Shown here one piece after another: positions 22,660-30,407 of a stretch of DNA of 64,000 nucleotides. The notes below the pieces were generated by a model. It made no database searches. It saw nothing but the letters and a program-made list of their open reading frames with translations, and was not told the DNA's origin. The position numbers and the translations under genes were made by a program. This DNA is from JALZKA01 sp963786495. GTDB lineage: Bacteria > Actinomycetota > Thermoleophilia > Solirubrobacterales > 70-9. Location: positions 205,841 to 269,840 of the forward strand of contig CAWAZL010000010.1 of the NCBI GenBank assembly GCA_963786495.1, written 5' to 3'. Each line of letters opens with the position of its first letter. Within the stretch, counting starts at the first letter, position 1.

Positions 22660-24443
22660 AGGCGCGCCACTTCCTCGCGCTCTTCGAGGTCGCGCTGCAG
22701 GAACACGGAGTCCTCGCACCCGTGCTCGGCGATCTCGCGGTAGAGGTCGCAGCGCTCAAGGAGCTCCTCATGGGTGCCGCGGTCCACGACCCTGCCCTCG
22801 TCCATGACAACGATCTCATCCGCCAGCGAGATCGTCGACAGGCGGTGCGCCACCACGAACGTCGTTCGCCCGCGCATCACCTCTTGAAGGCCACGCTTGA
22901 TCTCCGCCTCTGTTCTTGCATCTACCGACGAAGTCGCGTCGTCCAGGATCAAAATTCGCGGATCGGCCAGGAGCGCCCGCGCGATAGCGACGCGCTGGCG
23001 CTGCCCACCTGAGAGCGTCAGCCCACGGTCGCCCACGACCGTGTCGTACCCGTCGGGTAGCCGCTCGATGAACCCGTGCGCCTGCGCGAGGCGCGCCGCC
23101 TTCTCGACCTCCTCCTTCGTCGCCTCGGGGCGCGCGTAGGCGATGTTCTCGGCAACGGAGGCAGAGAACAGGAAGCTCTCGTCGGCGACGAACGACACCG
23201 CGCGGCGTACCGAAGCCACATCCACGTCGCGCAGGTCCGCGCCGTCGATCGACACCGACCCGGACGTCGGGTCGTACAGGCGAGCAAGGAGCGCCACCAG
23301 GCTCGTCTTGCCCGAGCCGGTCGGCCCGACCAGCGCGACCGTCGAGCCCGCCGCGACCGCCATCGAAACGCTCTCGAGCGCGGGCTCCGCACCCGTCCCA
23401 TCGCCATAGCGAAGAGTCACGTCGTGCAGCTCGACTTGGCCGCTGCCGTCCGGAAGGGGCGGCGCATCCGGAGCACTCTCGATCCGCGGCGCGCGGTCGA
23501 GGATCTCGAACATCCGGTTGCCCGACGCGGCGGCGCGCTGCGCCATCCCGAGCGACGTCCCCAGCATCCGCATCGGGCCTGACAGCATGATCACGTAGGC
23601 GTAGAACGCCGTGAACTCGCCCAGCGTGATGTCGCCTGCGATCACCGACCGCCCGCCGACAAACAGCACAACGGCCAGGCTGATCGAGGGCAGGAAGCCC
23701 ATCAGCGGGTTGTAGAAGGCTCGGAGGCGCGTGGAATAGACGTTCTGGTCGAACACCCGCCCCACCGACTTCTGGAAGCGGCGGAGCATGTGTTCCTCGC
23801 GTGCGAACGCCTTCACCACGCGAATCCCCGAGACGCTCTCCTCGGCCTCCGCCGTCAGCTCGGCAAGCCGCTGCTGCACCTCCTGCAGGGCGGGACGGCT
23901 GAGCCGGCTGTAACGCGCGGCCGTGGCGACCACGATCGGCACGGGGAGGAGGGCGAGCGCGGCCAACAGCGGGTCGAGCGCGAACATCACGATGCTTGCG
24001 AGCACGATCGTCAGAGCGTTCTGGGTGAGAAAGATCAGGCCGTATCCCAGGAAGAAGCGGATCGACTGCAGATCGACTGTCGCCCGCGACATCAGCTGCC
24101 CCGTCTGCTGCGTGTCGAAGAAGCCGAGCTCCAGACGCTGAAGCTGCGCGTACATGAACTCGCGAAGGTCGAACTCGACCGCCACCGACACCTTGCCCGC
24201 GATGATCCGCCGCACGACCGTCAGGCCCAGGCGCAGCACTCCCGCGCCCAGGATCGCCAGCGCAATCGGCCACAGCTCGTCCTTGTCGATGGCGGAGCCG
24301 TCGTTGATCACGTCCACGGCCTTGCCGATGAGCAGCGGGATCAATACCGTGACGCCCATCGCGAGCCACGCGAAGAGGAGCGATCCCAGCGCCGCCCGCC
24401 TGTAGGGGCGGAGGAAGCCGAAGAGTCGCCAGAGTGATGCCAT
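22656..24443 (-). CDS. ABC exporter half-transporter with degenerate catalytic site
   Basis: A 595-residue ABC exporter with six membrane helices (residues ~15-310) and an NBD with Walker A VGPTGSGKTS, consensus signature LSGGQRQR and Walker B ILILDDATSSVD. The catalytic Glu is replaced by Asp, while its signature is intact. In heterodimeric exporters such as TM287/288 and BmrCD this marks the subunit forming the degenerate ATP site with the partner's non-consensus signature. The first gene of the pair, with a leaderless-type TATAGT box 8 bases before ATG 24443. Confidence 0.9.
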   Translation of the reverse strand: MASLWRLFGFLRPYRRAALGSLLFAWLAMGVTVLIPLLIGKAVDVINDGSAIDKDELWPIALAILGAGVLRLGLTVVRRIIAGKVSVAVEFDLREFMYAQLQRLELGFFDTQQTGQLMSRATVDLQSIRFFLGYGLIFLTQNALTIVLASIVMFALDPLLAALALLPVPIVVATAARYSRLSRPALQEVQQRLAELTAEAEESVSGIRVVKAFAREEHMLRRFQKSVGRVFDQNVYSTRLRAFYNPLMGFLPSISLAVVLFVGGRSVIAGDITLGEFTAFYAYVIMLSGPMRMLGTSLGMAQRAAASGNRMFEILDRAPRIESAPDAPPLPDGSGQVELHDVTLRYGDGTGAEPALESVSMAVAAGSTVALVGPTGSGKTSLVALLARLYDPTSGSVSIDGADLRDVDVASVRRAVSFVADESFLFSASVAENIAYARPEATKEEVEKAARLAQAHGFIERLPDGYDTVVGDRGLTLSGGQRQRVAIARALLADPRILILDDATSSVDARTEAEIKRGLQEVMRGRTTFVVAHRLSTISLADEIVVMDEGRVVDRGTHEELLERCDLYREIAEHGCEDSVFLQRDLEEREEVARL

Positions 24444-24451
24444 CCACCCTT

Positions 24452-24469
24452 ACTATACGAAGTGAAGTA
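24452..24469 (-). promoter_or_regulatory. -10 box and operator-like dyad before the ABC exporter pair
   Basis: On the minus strand TATAGT (24452-24457) lies 8 bases before ATG 24443. It is embedded in TACTTCACTTCGTATAGTA, an imperfect dyad whose ends TACT and AGTA match, so a repressor could bind over the -10 element. No regulator gene is adjacent. Confidence 0.4.
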
Positions 24470-24495
24470 TTGGGCCAAGCGGGGACATTCGGCGC

Positions 24496-24501
24496 GATAA
24501 T
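24496..24501 (+). promoter_or_regulatory. Leaderless-type -10 box (GATAAT)
   Basis: GATAAT ends 6 bases before ATG 24508 of the small Cys-rich protein gene. Confidence 0.5.
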
Positions 24502-24507
24502 GCCCTT

Positions 24508-24741
24508 ATGAGCGACGAGCGGGAAGCCTCGGTTCCGCGCCCTCGCCGGCCGCCCGCCGGCCTCTGCGATACCTGCACCCACCAGCGCCTCATCCGCAAC
24601 ACGCGAGGCTCGTCATTCTCCATGTGCGACCGCTCTCGCACGGACGCCGCCTACCCCCGTTACCCACGCCTGCCGGTGTTCGAGTGCCCGGGCCACGAGC
24701 CGCGCCCCGACGGCACCGAGGCCCCAGAAGGCCCGCACTAA
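24508..24741 (+). CDS. Small conserved Cys-containing (putative zinc-binding) protein
   Basis: A 77-residue protein with a Pro/Arg-rich start and a central motif CDTCTHQRLI, later SMCDRSR and FECPGHE. The four cysteines and nearby histidines can form one zinc site. This arrangement recurs in small actinobacterial and acidobacterial proteins of unknown role. It is expressed from its own leaderless-type promoter, divergent from the ABC exporter pair, and ends before a strong double hairpin. Confidence 0.7.
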   Translation: MSDEREASVPRPRRPPAGLCDTCTHQRLIRNTRGSSFSMCDRSRTDAAYPRYPRLPVFECPGHEPRPDGTEAPEGPH

Positions 24742-24749
24742 CCGCCGGC

Positions 24750-24808
24750 CCAACCCTCAACGGGGTCTGACCCGGGGTCAGACCCCCTTTAGGGTGGTTG
24801 AGGGTTGG
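24750..24808. terminator. Nested double hairpin with GGGTCTGACCCC repeat
   Basis: Outer arms CCAACCCTCAAC (24750-24761) and GTTGAGGGTTGG (24797-24808) are perfectly complementary over 12 bp. Inside them GGGGTCTGACCC (24762-24773) and GGGTCAGACCCC (24775-24786) form a second perfect 12-bp stem. It lies between two convergent genes, and its right outer arm is part of the coding end of the DMT gene. Bidirectional termination is likely. The inner unit recurs at 58059-58082. Confidence 0.75.
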
Positions 24809-25595
24809 CTCGGCCTGCGGCGCCCAGCGCGCCTGCGCTAGCGGCCAGCACCAGCCCGATTGCCACTACCTCCTGTCCGGACAGGTCCTGGCTCAGCACG
24901 ATGAAGCCTGCCGTCGCCGCCACCGCCGGCTCAAGGCTCATGAGCACCCCAAACGTGGACTGTGGCAGCCGCCGGAGCGCTTCGAGCTCGAGCGAGTAGG
25001 GGATCGCCGAGCTCAGCATTGCTACGCCGAAAGCGATCGCCAGAAGCTCGCCGTCGAGGAGATCCCCGGCACCGTCCACGATCCCGAACGGCAACGTCAC
25101 CACCACCGCGATCGCCATCGCGATCGCCAATCCCGCACCGCCCGGCAGCGCCCTTCCCACCCGCGCCGTGACCGGGATGTAGAGGCCCCAGCAGAGGCCG
25201 GCAAACAGCGCGAACGCGCATCCCAGAGCGTCCAGGTCCGAGCCCGGCACGGGGGCTAGGAGCAGCAGTCCAGCCGCTGCAAGCGCCACCCACAAAAGAT
25301 CAAGGCGCCGGCGGGATCCGATCACGGCCACCGTCAGCGGGCCCACGAACTCGAGCGTCACAGCGATCCCGAGGGGAATCCGGTCGAGCGCCTCATAGAA
25401 CGTCAGGTTCATCAAGCCGAGGATCACGCCAAGCGCCACCACGTCCTTCGCGCCAGTCTCCGGCAGGCGAAGCGAAGGGCGCCAGATCGCCACCAGGACG
25501 ATCGCCGCGAAGAGGATGCGCAGGAACACCGCGCCGCCGGGCCCAACCTCGTCGAACAGGGTCGTCGCGATCGCCGCGCCGACCTGGACCGACAC
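24789..25595 (-). CDS. EamA/DMT-family exporter (RhtA-like), N-terminus displaced by a frameshift
   Basis: A 10-helix drug/metabolite transporter; the frame gives 268 residues from GTG 25595. The first helix (SVQVGAAIATTLFDEVGPGG) is incomplete at its front. Upstream in the same frame the sequence continues as a plausible helix (AAALVIGGI) back to a stop at 25676 with no ATG/GTG/TTG. A GTG at 25690, 7 bases after a minus-strand TAGAGT box, opens another frame, so the natural start is probably 25690 with a one-base loss near 25650-25665. Likely exports small metabolites or amino acids; EamA duplicate repeats are visible. Confidence 0.82.
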   Translation of the reverse strand: MSVQVGAAIATTLFDEVGPGGAVFLRILFAAIVLVAIWRPSLRLPETGAKDVVALGVILGLMNLTFYEALDRIPLGIAVTLEFVGPLTVAVIGSRRRLDLLWVALAAAGLLLLAPVPGSDLDALGCAFALFAGLCWGLYIPVTARVGRALPGGAGLAIAMAIAVVVTLPFGIVDGAGDLLDGELLAIAFGVAMLSSAIPYSLELEALRRLPQSTFGVLMSLEPAVAATAGFIVLSQDLSGQEVVAIGLVLAASAGALGAAGRANPQPP

Positions 25596-25697
25596 GATCC
25601 CGCCGATGACCAGCGCGGCCGCCGAGCCGCGGGACCCGGTCAGGATGAGGGCGCGCCGGCCAAGAAGGTCATTTCAGGCAAGCGGGGCACCGACGCA

Positions 25698-25703
25698 ACT
25701 CTA
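25698..25703 (-). promoter_or_regulatory. Leaderless-type -10 box (TAGAGT) of the DMT transporter
   Basis: Minus-strand TAGAGT ends 7 bases before GTG 25690. That start is in a different frame from the transporter body, which is the main hint for an indel between them. Confidence 0.4.
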
Positions 25704-25773
25704 CGAACCCCACCCGGGTCCAAAGGGCAAAAATTCCCAGCGTCGTGGTGCCGGTTGGTCAGGCAGCCGTCGC

Positions 25774-25799
25774 GCCGCAGCCCATTGTTGCGCTGCGGC
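25774..25799 (-). terminator. Hairpin after the DrrB-like permease
   Basis: GCCGCAGC (25774-25781) and GCTGCGGC (25792-25799) form an 8-bp stem with a 10-base loop, 16 bases beyond the stop of the permease gene on the minus strand. The 219-base gap 25596-25814 otherwise holds only the DMT promoter and displaced N-terminus. Confidence 0.6.
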
Positions 25800-25814
25800 C
25801 GAACTGGCCTTTCA

Positions 25815-26585
25815 TCACTTCGCTGTCGCGCGCTTGTACTTCGCCGTTGCGATAAAGAAGAAGACGATCGTGATGCCGATCGTCCACAGGAAGGCGACCC
25901 AGACATCCGTATTCGCCGGTGCACCTTGCCAGAGATGGCGCATCGCGTCCACCATCGTCGTGAACGGATTAGCCTCCGCGAACGCTTGAAGCGCCGCGGG
26001 CATCGTGTCCACCGGCACGAAGGCGGACGAGATGAAGGTCAGCGGGAAGATCGTCATGAAGCCGAACGCGTTTGCCGCCTCAGGCGTAGACGAGACCATC
26101 CCGATGTAGGCGAACACCCACGAGAAGGCGTAGCCCAGCATCAGCATGAGCAGGAAGCCGAGCAGGATGTGCGTGACGGGGGCATCGAAGGCAAAACCGA
26201 CGATGAGACCGACGATCACGAGGATCACCATCGAAAGCAGGTTCGTCGCGATATCCGCAATCGTCCGTCCCGCCAGCACGGCCGAGCGAGCCATCGGCAA
26301 GGAGCGGAAGCGGTCGATGAGGCCCAGTTGGAGGTCGGCCGACAGGCCGAGCGCCGTCGCGAAGCCGCCGAATGCGATGTTCTGGACGACGATGCCCGGG
26401 ATCAGGAAGTCCGCGTAACTGTCGAAGGGCGGCGGCACCTGGATCGCCCCACCGAAGACGTAGACAAAAAGCAGGACGAACATGATCGGCTGGACCGTGA
26501 ACGCGGTCAAAAGATCGGGCGCGCGGATGATCCTGATCAGGTTGCGCTTGGCGAGGACGAGGGTGTCCGAGATCGCGTTGTTCAC
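25815..26585 (-). CDS. ABC-2 type permease (DrrB-like drug efflux)
   Basis: A 256-residue membrane protein with six hydrophobic segments. It begins DTLVLAKRNLIRIIRAPDLL and contains the ABC-2 region SFIDRFR-like LIDRFRSLPMARSAVLAGR and PLTFISSAFVPVDTMP near the last helices. It is the membrane partner of the ATPase encoded just upstream, overlapping it by 4 bases (GTGA). Family members export anthracyclines, lipids or polysaccharide precursors; the substrate is unknown. Confidence 0.88.
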   Translation of the reverse strand: MNNAISDTLVLAKRNLIRIIRAPDLLTAFTVQPIMFVLLFVYVFGGAIQVPPPFDSYADFLIPGIVVQNIAFGGFATALGLSADLQLGLIDRFRSLPMARSAVLAGRTIADIATNLLSMVILVIVGLIVGFAFDAPVTHILLGFLLMLMLGYAFSWVFAYIGMVSSTPEAANAFGFMTIFPLTFISSAFVPVDTMPAALQAFAEANPFTTMVDAMRHLWQGAPANTDVWVAFLWTIGITIVFFFIATAKYKRATAK

Positions 26586-27550
26586 TCGGCTTCCTCCTCG
26601 TCGTCCGACTCCTCCGCTGCGTGGCCAGTCAGCGAGATGAAGACGTCGTCGAGCGTCGGGCGGCGCACGGCGAGGTCGTCAACCTCGACTCCAGCGGAGT
26701 CAAGCCTTCGAACCGCGTCGGCGATCGAAGTTCGCTCCCTGTCGAGCGGGATGCTCACCACGCCGTCAGCATTCGTCGGCTCCTCCTCTGAAACCTCGGC
26801 AAGGGCCGCGACCGCGGCATCTGCTTGCGAGGGCTCACGCAGCGTCGCCTCGAGGCGCTCGCCGCCGATCATGTCCTTGAGCTCGTCCGAGGTTCCCTCG
26901 GCGATCACCAGCCCGTGGTCAAGAACGGCGATCCGGTCGGCGAGGCGATCCGCCTCATCCAGATACTGCGTGGTGAGGAGCACGGTCGTGCCTTCGCCAA
27001 CCATCGCCTCGATCGTCTCCCACAGGGCGAGCCGGCTGCGGGGATCGAGCCCGGTTGTCGGTTCGTCCAAGAAGATCACAGGCGGGTCCGCCACCAGCGC
27101 CGCCGCGAGGTCGAGGCGCCTGCGCATTCCGCCGGAGTAGGTCTTCACGAGCCGGTCGCCTGCCTCGTCGAGTTCAAAGCGGTCGAGCAGCGCCCGCGCC
27201 CGCTCTCCCGAGTGCTTCTTGCCGAGGTGGTAAAGGCGCCCGACCATCTCCAGGTTCTCGAAGCCGGTCAGGTTCTCGTCGACCGCTGCGTTCTGGCCAG
27301 CGAGGCCAATCTCGGCCCGAAGCGCGGCGGCGTCGTCTTCGACGTCGAGGCCCATCACGGTCGCCTTGCCCGCGGTGGGAGGAAGGAGCGTGGTCAGGAT
27401 CCGGACCGCGGTCGTCTTGCCCGCGCCGTTCGGTCCCAGCAGGCCGAGCACGGTCCCGCGCTCGACGCGCAGGTCGATCCCGCGGAGGGCCTCCACGTCC
27501 TTGTACGTCTTTGTGAGGCCCTTTGCCTCGACTGCGAGTTCTTCAGGCAT
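26582..27550 (-). CDS. ABC transporter ATP-binding protein (DrrA-like)
   Basis: A 322-residue ATPase of the DrrA group: Walker A LLGPNGAGKTTAVRIL, signature YSGGMRRRLDLA, Walker B VIFLDEPTTGLDP, H-loop region TTQYLDEADRLADRI, and a ~80-residue C-terminal DrrA-type extension ending in acidic residues. ATG 27550 is chosen because a minus-strand TACGTT box lies 9 bases upstream and the longer frame to 27616 adds only an unconserved basic leader. Forms an exporter with the permease at 25815. Confidence 0.92.
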   Translation of the reverse strand: MPEELAVEAKGLTKTYKDVEALRGIDLRVERGTVLGLLGPNGAGKTTAVRILTTLLPPTAGKATVMGLDVEDDAAALRAEIGLAGQNAAVDENLTGFENLEMVGRLYHLGKKHSGERARALLDRFELDEAGDRLVKTYSGGMRRRLDLAAALVADPPVIFLDEPTTGLDPRSRLALWETIEAMVGEGTTVLLTTQYLDEADRLADRIAVLDHGLVIAEGTSDELKDMIGGERLEATLREPSQADAAVAALAEVSEEEPTNADGVVSIPLDRERTSIADAVRRLDSAGVEVDDLAVRRPTLDDVFISLTGHAAEESDDEEEAE

Positions 27551-27559
27551 GAGCGTTTC

Positions 27560-27565
27560 AACGTA
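27560..27565 (-). promoter_or_regulatory. Leaderless-type -10 box (TACGTT) of the DrrAB-like operon
   Basis: Minus-strand TACGTT ends 9 bases before ATG 27550; it supports this start. Confidence 0.45.
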
Positions 27566-27652
27566 GCCACCCCTCCGGCGAAACCGTGAAAATCCCGTGA
27601 GGCGCAGCCGAAACAATGGGCGAATGTCCTAGGCCCGAGACCGGCACCTACA

Positions 27653-27658
27653 TACGAT
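27653..27658 (+). promoter_or_regulatory. Leaderless-type -10 box (TACGAT) before an ATC codon
   Basis: TACGAT ends 7 bases before ATC 27666, the codon at which the conserved glycosyltransferase N-terminus begins. The spacing equals that of other leaderless genes here, so 27666 is probably the natural start, now ATC instead of ATG. Confidence 0.5.
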
Positions 27659-27722
27659 CAGCGGCATCGAACGTCCGATCATCTGCATCAATCTGGCGCG
27701 CTCGGCGGATCGCCGCAAGCGC

Positions 27723-30389
27723 ATGGAGCGCCGCTTCGAGGAGCGCGGCCTTCTCAACCGTGTGACTTTCATTGACGCCGTCGACGGGCTGACGGTGGGC
27801 ACGGAGGGCGACGACTGGGCGAAATCGGCGCGCGGTTGCTTCGTCAGCCACCTCGGCGTGATGCGTCTGCTGGTTTCCGACCCGCGCTTCGCGGAGAGCG
27901 GCGCGATCGTGTTCGAGGACGATGCACTCGTCCACCGCGAGTTTGCCGAGCGCTCGGAGGCGGCGCTCGCGAACCTGCCGCGGGAAGCGACGCAGTGCCT
28001 TTTCGGCTTCATGCTCGCCCCGCCCGATCCCGACCTCGTCTGGGCCGGGCGCGACCCAGGCCGACACGACCTGGTCGCGATCGAGGCCGACTACATGTGG
28101 GGCAGCCACTGCTATTGGATGGCGCCCGCGCGTGCCGAGCGCGCGCTGGAGGAGTACGGCGACATCCCCTTTGAGGAGCTGCCGCTGGGCACCGAGCGCT
28201 TCACCGTTCCTCGCAACGGCTTTGCAAGCTGGCCGGCACTTGCCCTGCAGGAGGCCGCCGACTCGACCATCCGGCCCGACGAGGCGATGGAGGAATGCCA
28301 TCGCCGTGGCCAGACTCGATGGCCTCTCGCCGATTACCTCGCCTACGCTGACGACGAGGCCGCCGTGGGCTTCCAAGGCACGCCCAAGCCGACGATCGGC
28401 CTTTGCATGATCGTCCGGGACGAGACCGAGGTGATCGAGCGCTGCCTCGACTCGGTGGCCGGCCTGATCGACACATGGACGATCTGCGACACCGGCTCGA
28501 AAGATGGAACGCCCGAGCTGATCGAAAAACGCCTGGCCGGCATCCCGGGGACGCTCCGGCACACGGAGTGGCGCGACTTCGGCCGCAACCGCTCGGAGCT
28601 CATGGCGCTCGCCCGCGGCAGTGCCGACTACCTCCTGCTTGTCGATGCCGACATGACAATCGACTGGCGTGGCCCCCTGCCAGAGCTCTCAGCCGACGCC
28701 TACGAGCTGCGCCACGAGGGCGAGCTCGGCTACTGGATCCCGCGCCTCGTTCGCGGCGACCTCGAGTGGCGCTACGCCGGCGCCACCCACGAGTACCTCG
28801 CGCTGGACGGCGACCACTCGCGCGAGCAGCTCCGCGCGCTAGTCATCGAACATCACGCGGACGGCGGCACCCGCGACGAGAAGTTCGAGCGCGACCGCGC
28901 CTTGCTCGAGGCGGCGCTCGAGGCGAACCCAGACGATGAGCGTGCGACCTTCTACCTCGCCCAGACGCTGCGAGACATTGGGGACACGGCTGGTGCAATC
29001 GAGCGCTACCGCCAGCGCGTTGAGCTGGGTGGCTGGGACGAGGAGGTCTTTTACGCCGCCTTCCAGGTCGCGATGCTGACCGCCGAGGACGATCCCCGCG
29101 CATCGATCCCCCTATTCCTCGAAGCCTTCGAGCGGCGACCAACCCGCGCGGAGCCCCTTCACGAAGCCGCGTACGTATGCCGCACGCTCGGTTGGCGAGA
29201 GGCTGCGTACACGTTCGCCCGGCGAGCCGCAGAGATCCCCGTCCCCGACGACATCCTGTTCGTGGGTCGCGGCACGTATGAGTGGGGCGCGCTGTTCGAG
29301 TTCGGGCTCGCAGCGCACGACATCGAGCGCCACGACGAGGCAAACGAGGCCTACGGAGAGCTACTCCAGCGCGACTTGCCCGAGAACATCGCCGCGTCGA
29401 TAAGGGAGAACCTGCGGCGGATGGCCAACCGGGCTGGGCACGGAGACCTGGCGGACCGCAAATCCGAGGCTGCGCTCGCCGACCTCGTGCCGTCGTTGCG
29501 CATCGCGGAGATAAAGCTCGAAGTCGACCCGCCGTGGCCGCAGTTCAACCCGTCGATAGCCGCCGACGGCAACGGCTTCCGCGCGATTGTGCGGACCTCG
29601 AATTACCACCTCGAAAGCGGCGTCTACTCGACCGTCGACGGCTCAGACGCGGTTCGCACGATCAACTACCTTGCGAAGTTCGACGCACAGCTTCGGCTTC
29701 TAAGTGTGGAGCCCCTTCGCGACTTCGAGGGGGAGATGGACTGGCACGACTTTTCGGTCCAGGGCTGGGAGGACTGCCGTCTGTTCGAGCTCGACGGCAA
29801 GTGGTACGCGAGCGCGACATCGCGCGAAGTCGCTCCCGAAGGCGTTTGCAGAACCGTGCTGCTCGAGCTCGAGGGCGCGCGCATCGCGGCGGCTCGCGTC
29901 CTTCCCGGGCCAAACGAACACCGTCACGAAAAGAACTGGATGCCGTACGTCGCGGATGGGCAGCTCCTCTTCGTTTACACGAGCTCGCCGACTGTGATTA
30001 CGCGTGTCGACCCAGACTCAGGGGGGCCGGAGCCCTTTGCAAATCACGACGCCCCGGACGAGGCGAGTGAGTTCCGAGGCGGCTCCCAGGGCGTTGCGGT
30101 TGAGGGAGGCGTGCTCTTCTGCGTCCACGAGGCATTCGACTTTGGCGGCCCGCGCCGCTACCTGCACCGCTGGGTGACGTTCGATCCGGAGTGGCGCCTG
30201 AGCGCTGTGTCTCCGCGCTTTCACTTTTCCGATCACGACATCGAGATCTGTGCAGGGCTCGCGAGGCGCGGATCGGAGCTTGTCGCGTCCTTCGGGATCA
30301 ACGATCGCAGCGCAGCTCTGGCCGTAATGGACGAAAGTGAGGTATTGGCGAGCCTCGATGACCCTGAGTCCATGCGTGCGGCGCCCTGA
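27723..30389 (+). CDS. GT25 - GT2 - TPR - glycosidase-like multidomain glycosyltransferase
   Basis: The 888 residues from ATG 27723 hold three enzyme-like modules. Residues 1-215: GT25 (LPS-type) glycosyltransferase with ARGCFVSHLGVMRLL and GAIVFEDDALVH. Residues ~218-400: GT2 unit with IGLCMIVRDETEVIERCLDS, DTGSKDGT and the LLVDADMTID donor site. Residues ~400-580: TPR-like helices. Residues ~600-885: five-bladed-propeller glycosidase/phosphorylase-like domain (NPSIAADG, VQGWEDCRLFE, HEKNWMPYV, EFRGGSQGV, CAGLARRGSELVASFGINDR). The conserved first strand RPIICINLARSADRR lies upstream of ATG 27723, in frame from 27666, so the true N-terminus is 19 residues longer. Probably builds a surface glycan or glycosylates proteins. 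Confidence 0.85.
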   Translation: MERRFEERGLLNRVTFIDAVDGLTVGTEGDDWAKSARGCFVSHLGVMRLLVSDPRFAESGAIVFEDDALVHREFAERSEAALANLPREATQCLFGFMLAPPDPDLVWAGRDPGRHDLVAIEADYMWGSHCYWMAPARAERALEEYGDIPFEELPLGTERFTVPRNGFASWPALALQEAADSTIRPDEAMEECHRRGQTRWPLADYLAYADDEAAVGFQGTPKPTIGLCMIVRDETEVIERCLDSVAGLIDTWTICDTGSKDGTPELIEKRLAGIPGTLRHTEWRDFGRNRSELMALARGSADYLLLVDADMTIDWRGPLPELSADAYELRHEGELGYWIPRLVRGDLEWRYAGATHEYLALDGDHSREQLRALVIEHHADGGTRDEKFERDRALLEAALEANPDDERATFYLAQTLRDIGDTAGAIERYRQRVELGGWDEEVFYAAFQVAMLTAEDDPRASIPLFLEAFERRPTRAEPLHEAAYVCRTLGWREAAYTFARRAAEIPVPDDILFVGRGTYEWGALFEFGLAAHDIERHDEANEAYGELLQRDLPENIAASIRENLRRMANRAGHGDLADRKSEAALADLVPSLRIAEIKLEVDPPWPQFNPSIAADGNGFRAIVRTSNYHLESGVYSTVDGSDAVRTINYLAKFDAQLRLLSVEPLRDFEGEMDWHDFSVQGWEDCRLFELDGKWYASATSREVAPEGVCRTVLLELEGARIAAARVLPGPNEHRHEKNWMPYVADGQLLFVYTSSPTVITRVDPDSGGPEPFANHDAPDEASEFRGGSQGVAVEGGVLFCVHEAFDFGGPRRYLHRWVTFDPEWRLSAVSPRFHFSDHDIEICAGLARRGSELVASFGINDRSAALAVMDESEVLASLDDPESMRAAP

Positions 30390-30394
30390 TTAGC

Positions 30395-30400
30395 TACTCT
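30395..30400 (+). promoter_or_regulatory. Leaderless-type -10 box (TACTCT)
   Basis: TACTCT ends 7 bases before ATG 30408 of the Tat-exported collagen-like protein. Confidence 0.45.
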
Positions 30401-30407
30401 CCACGCC

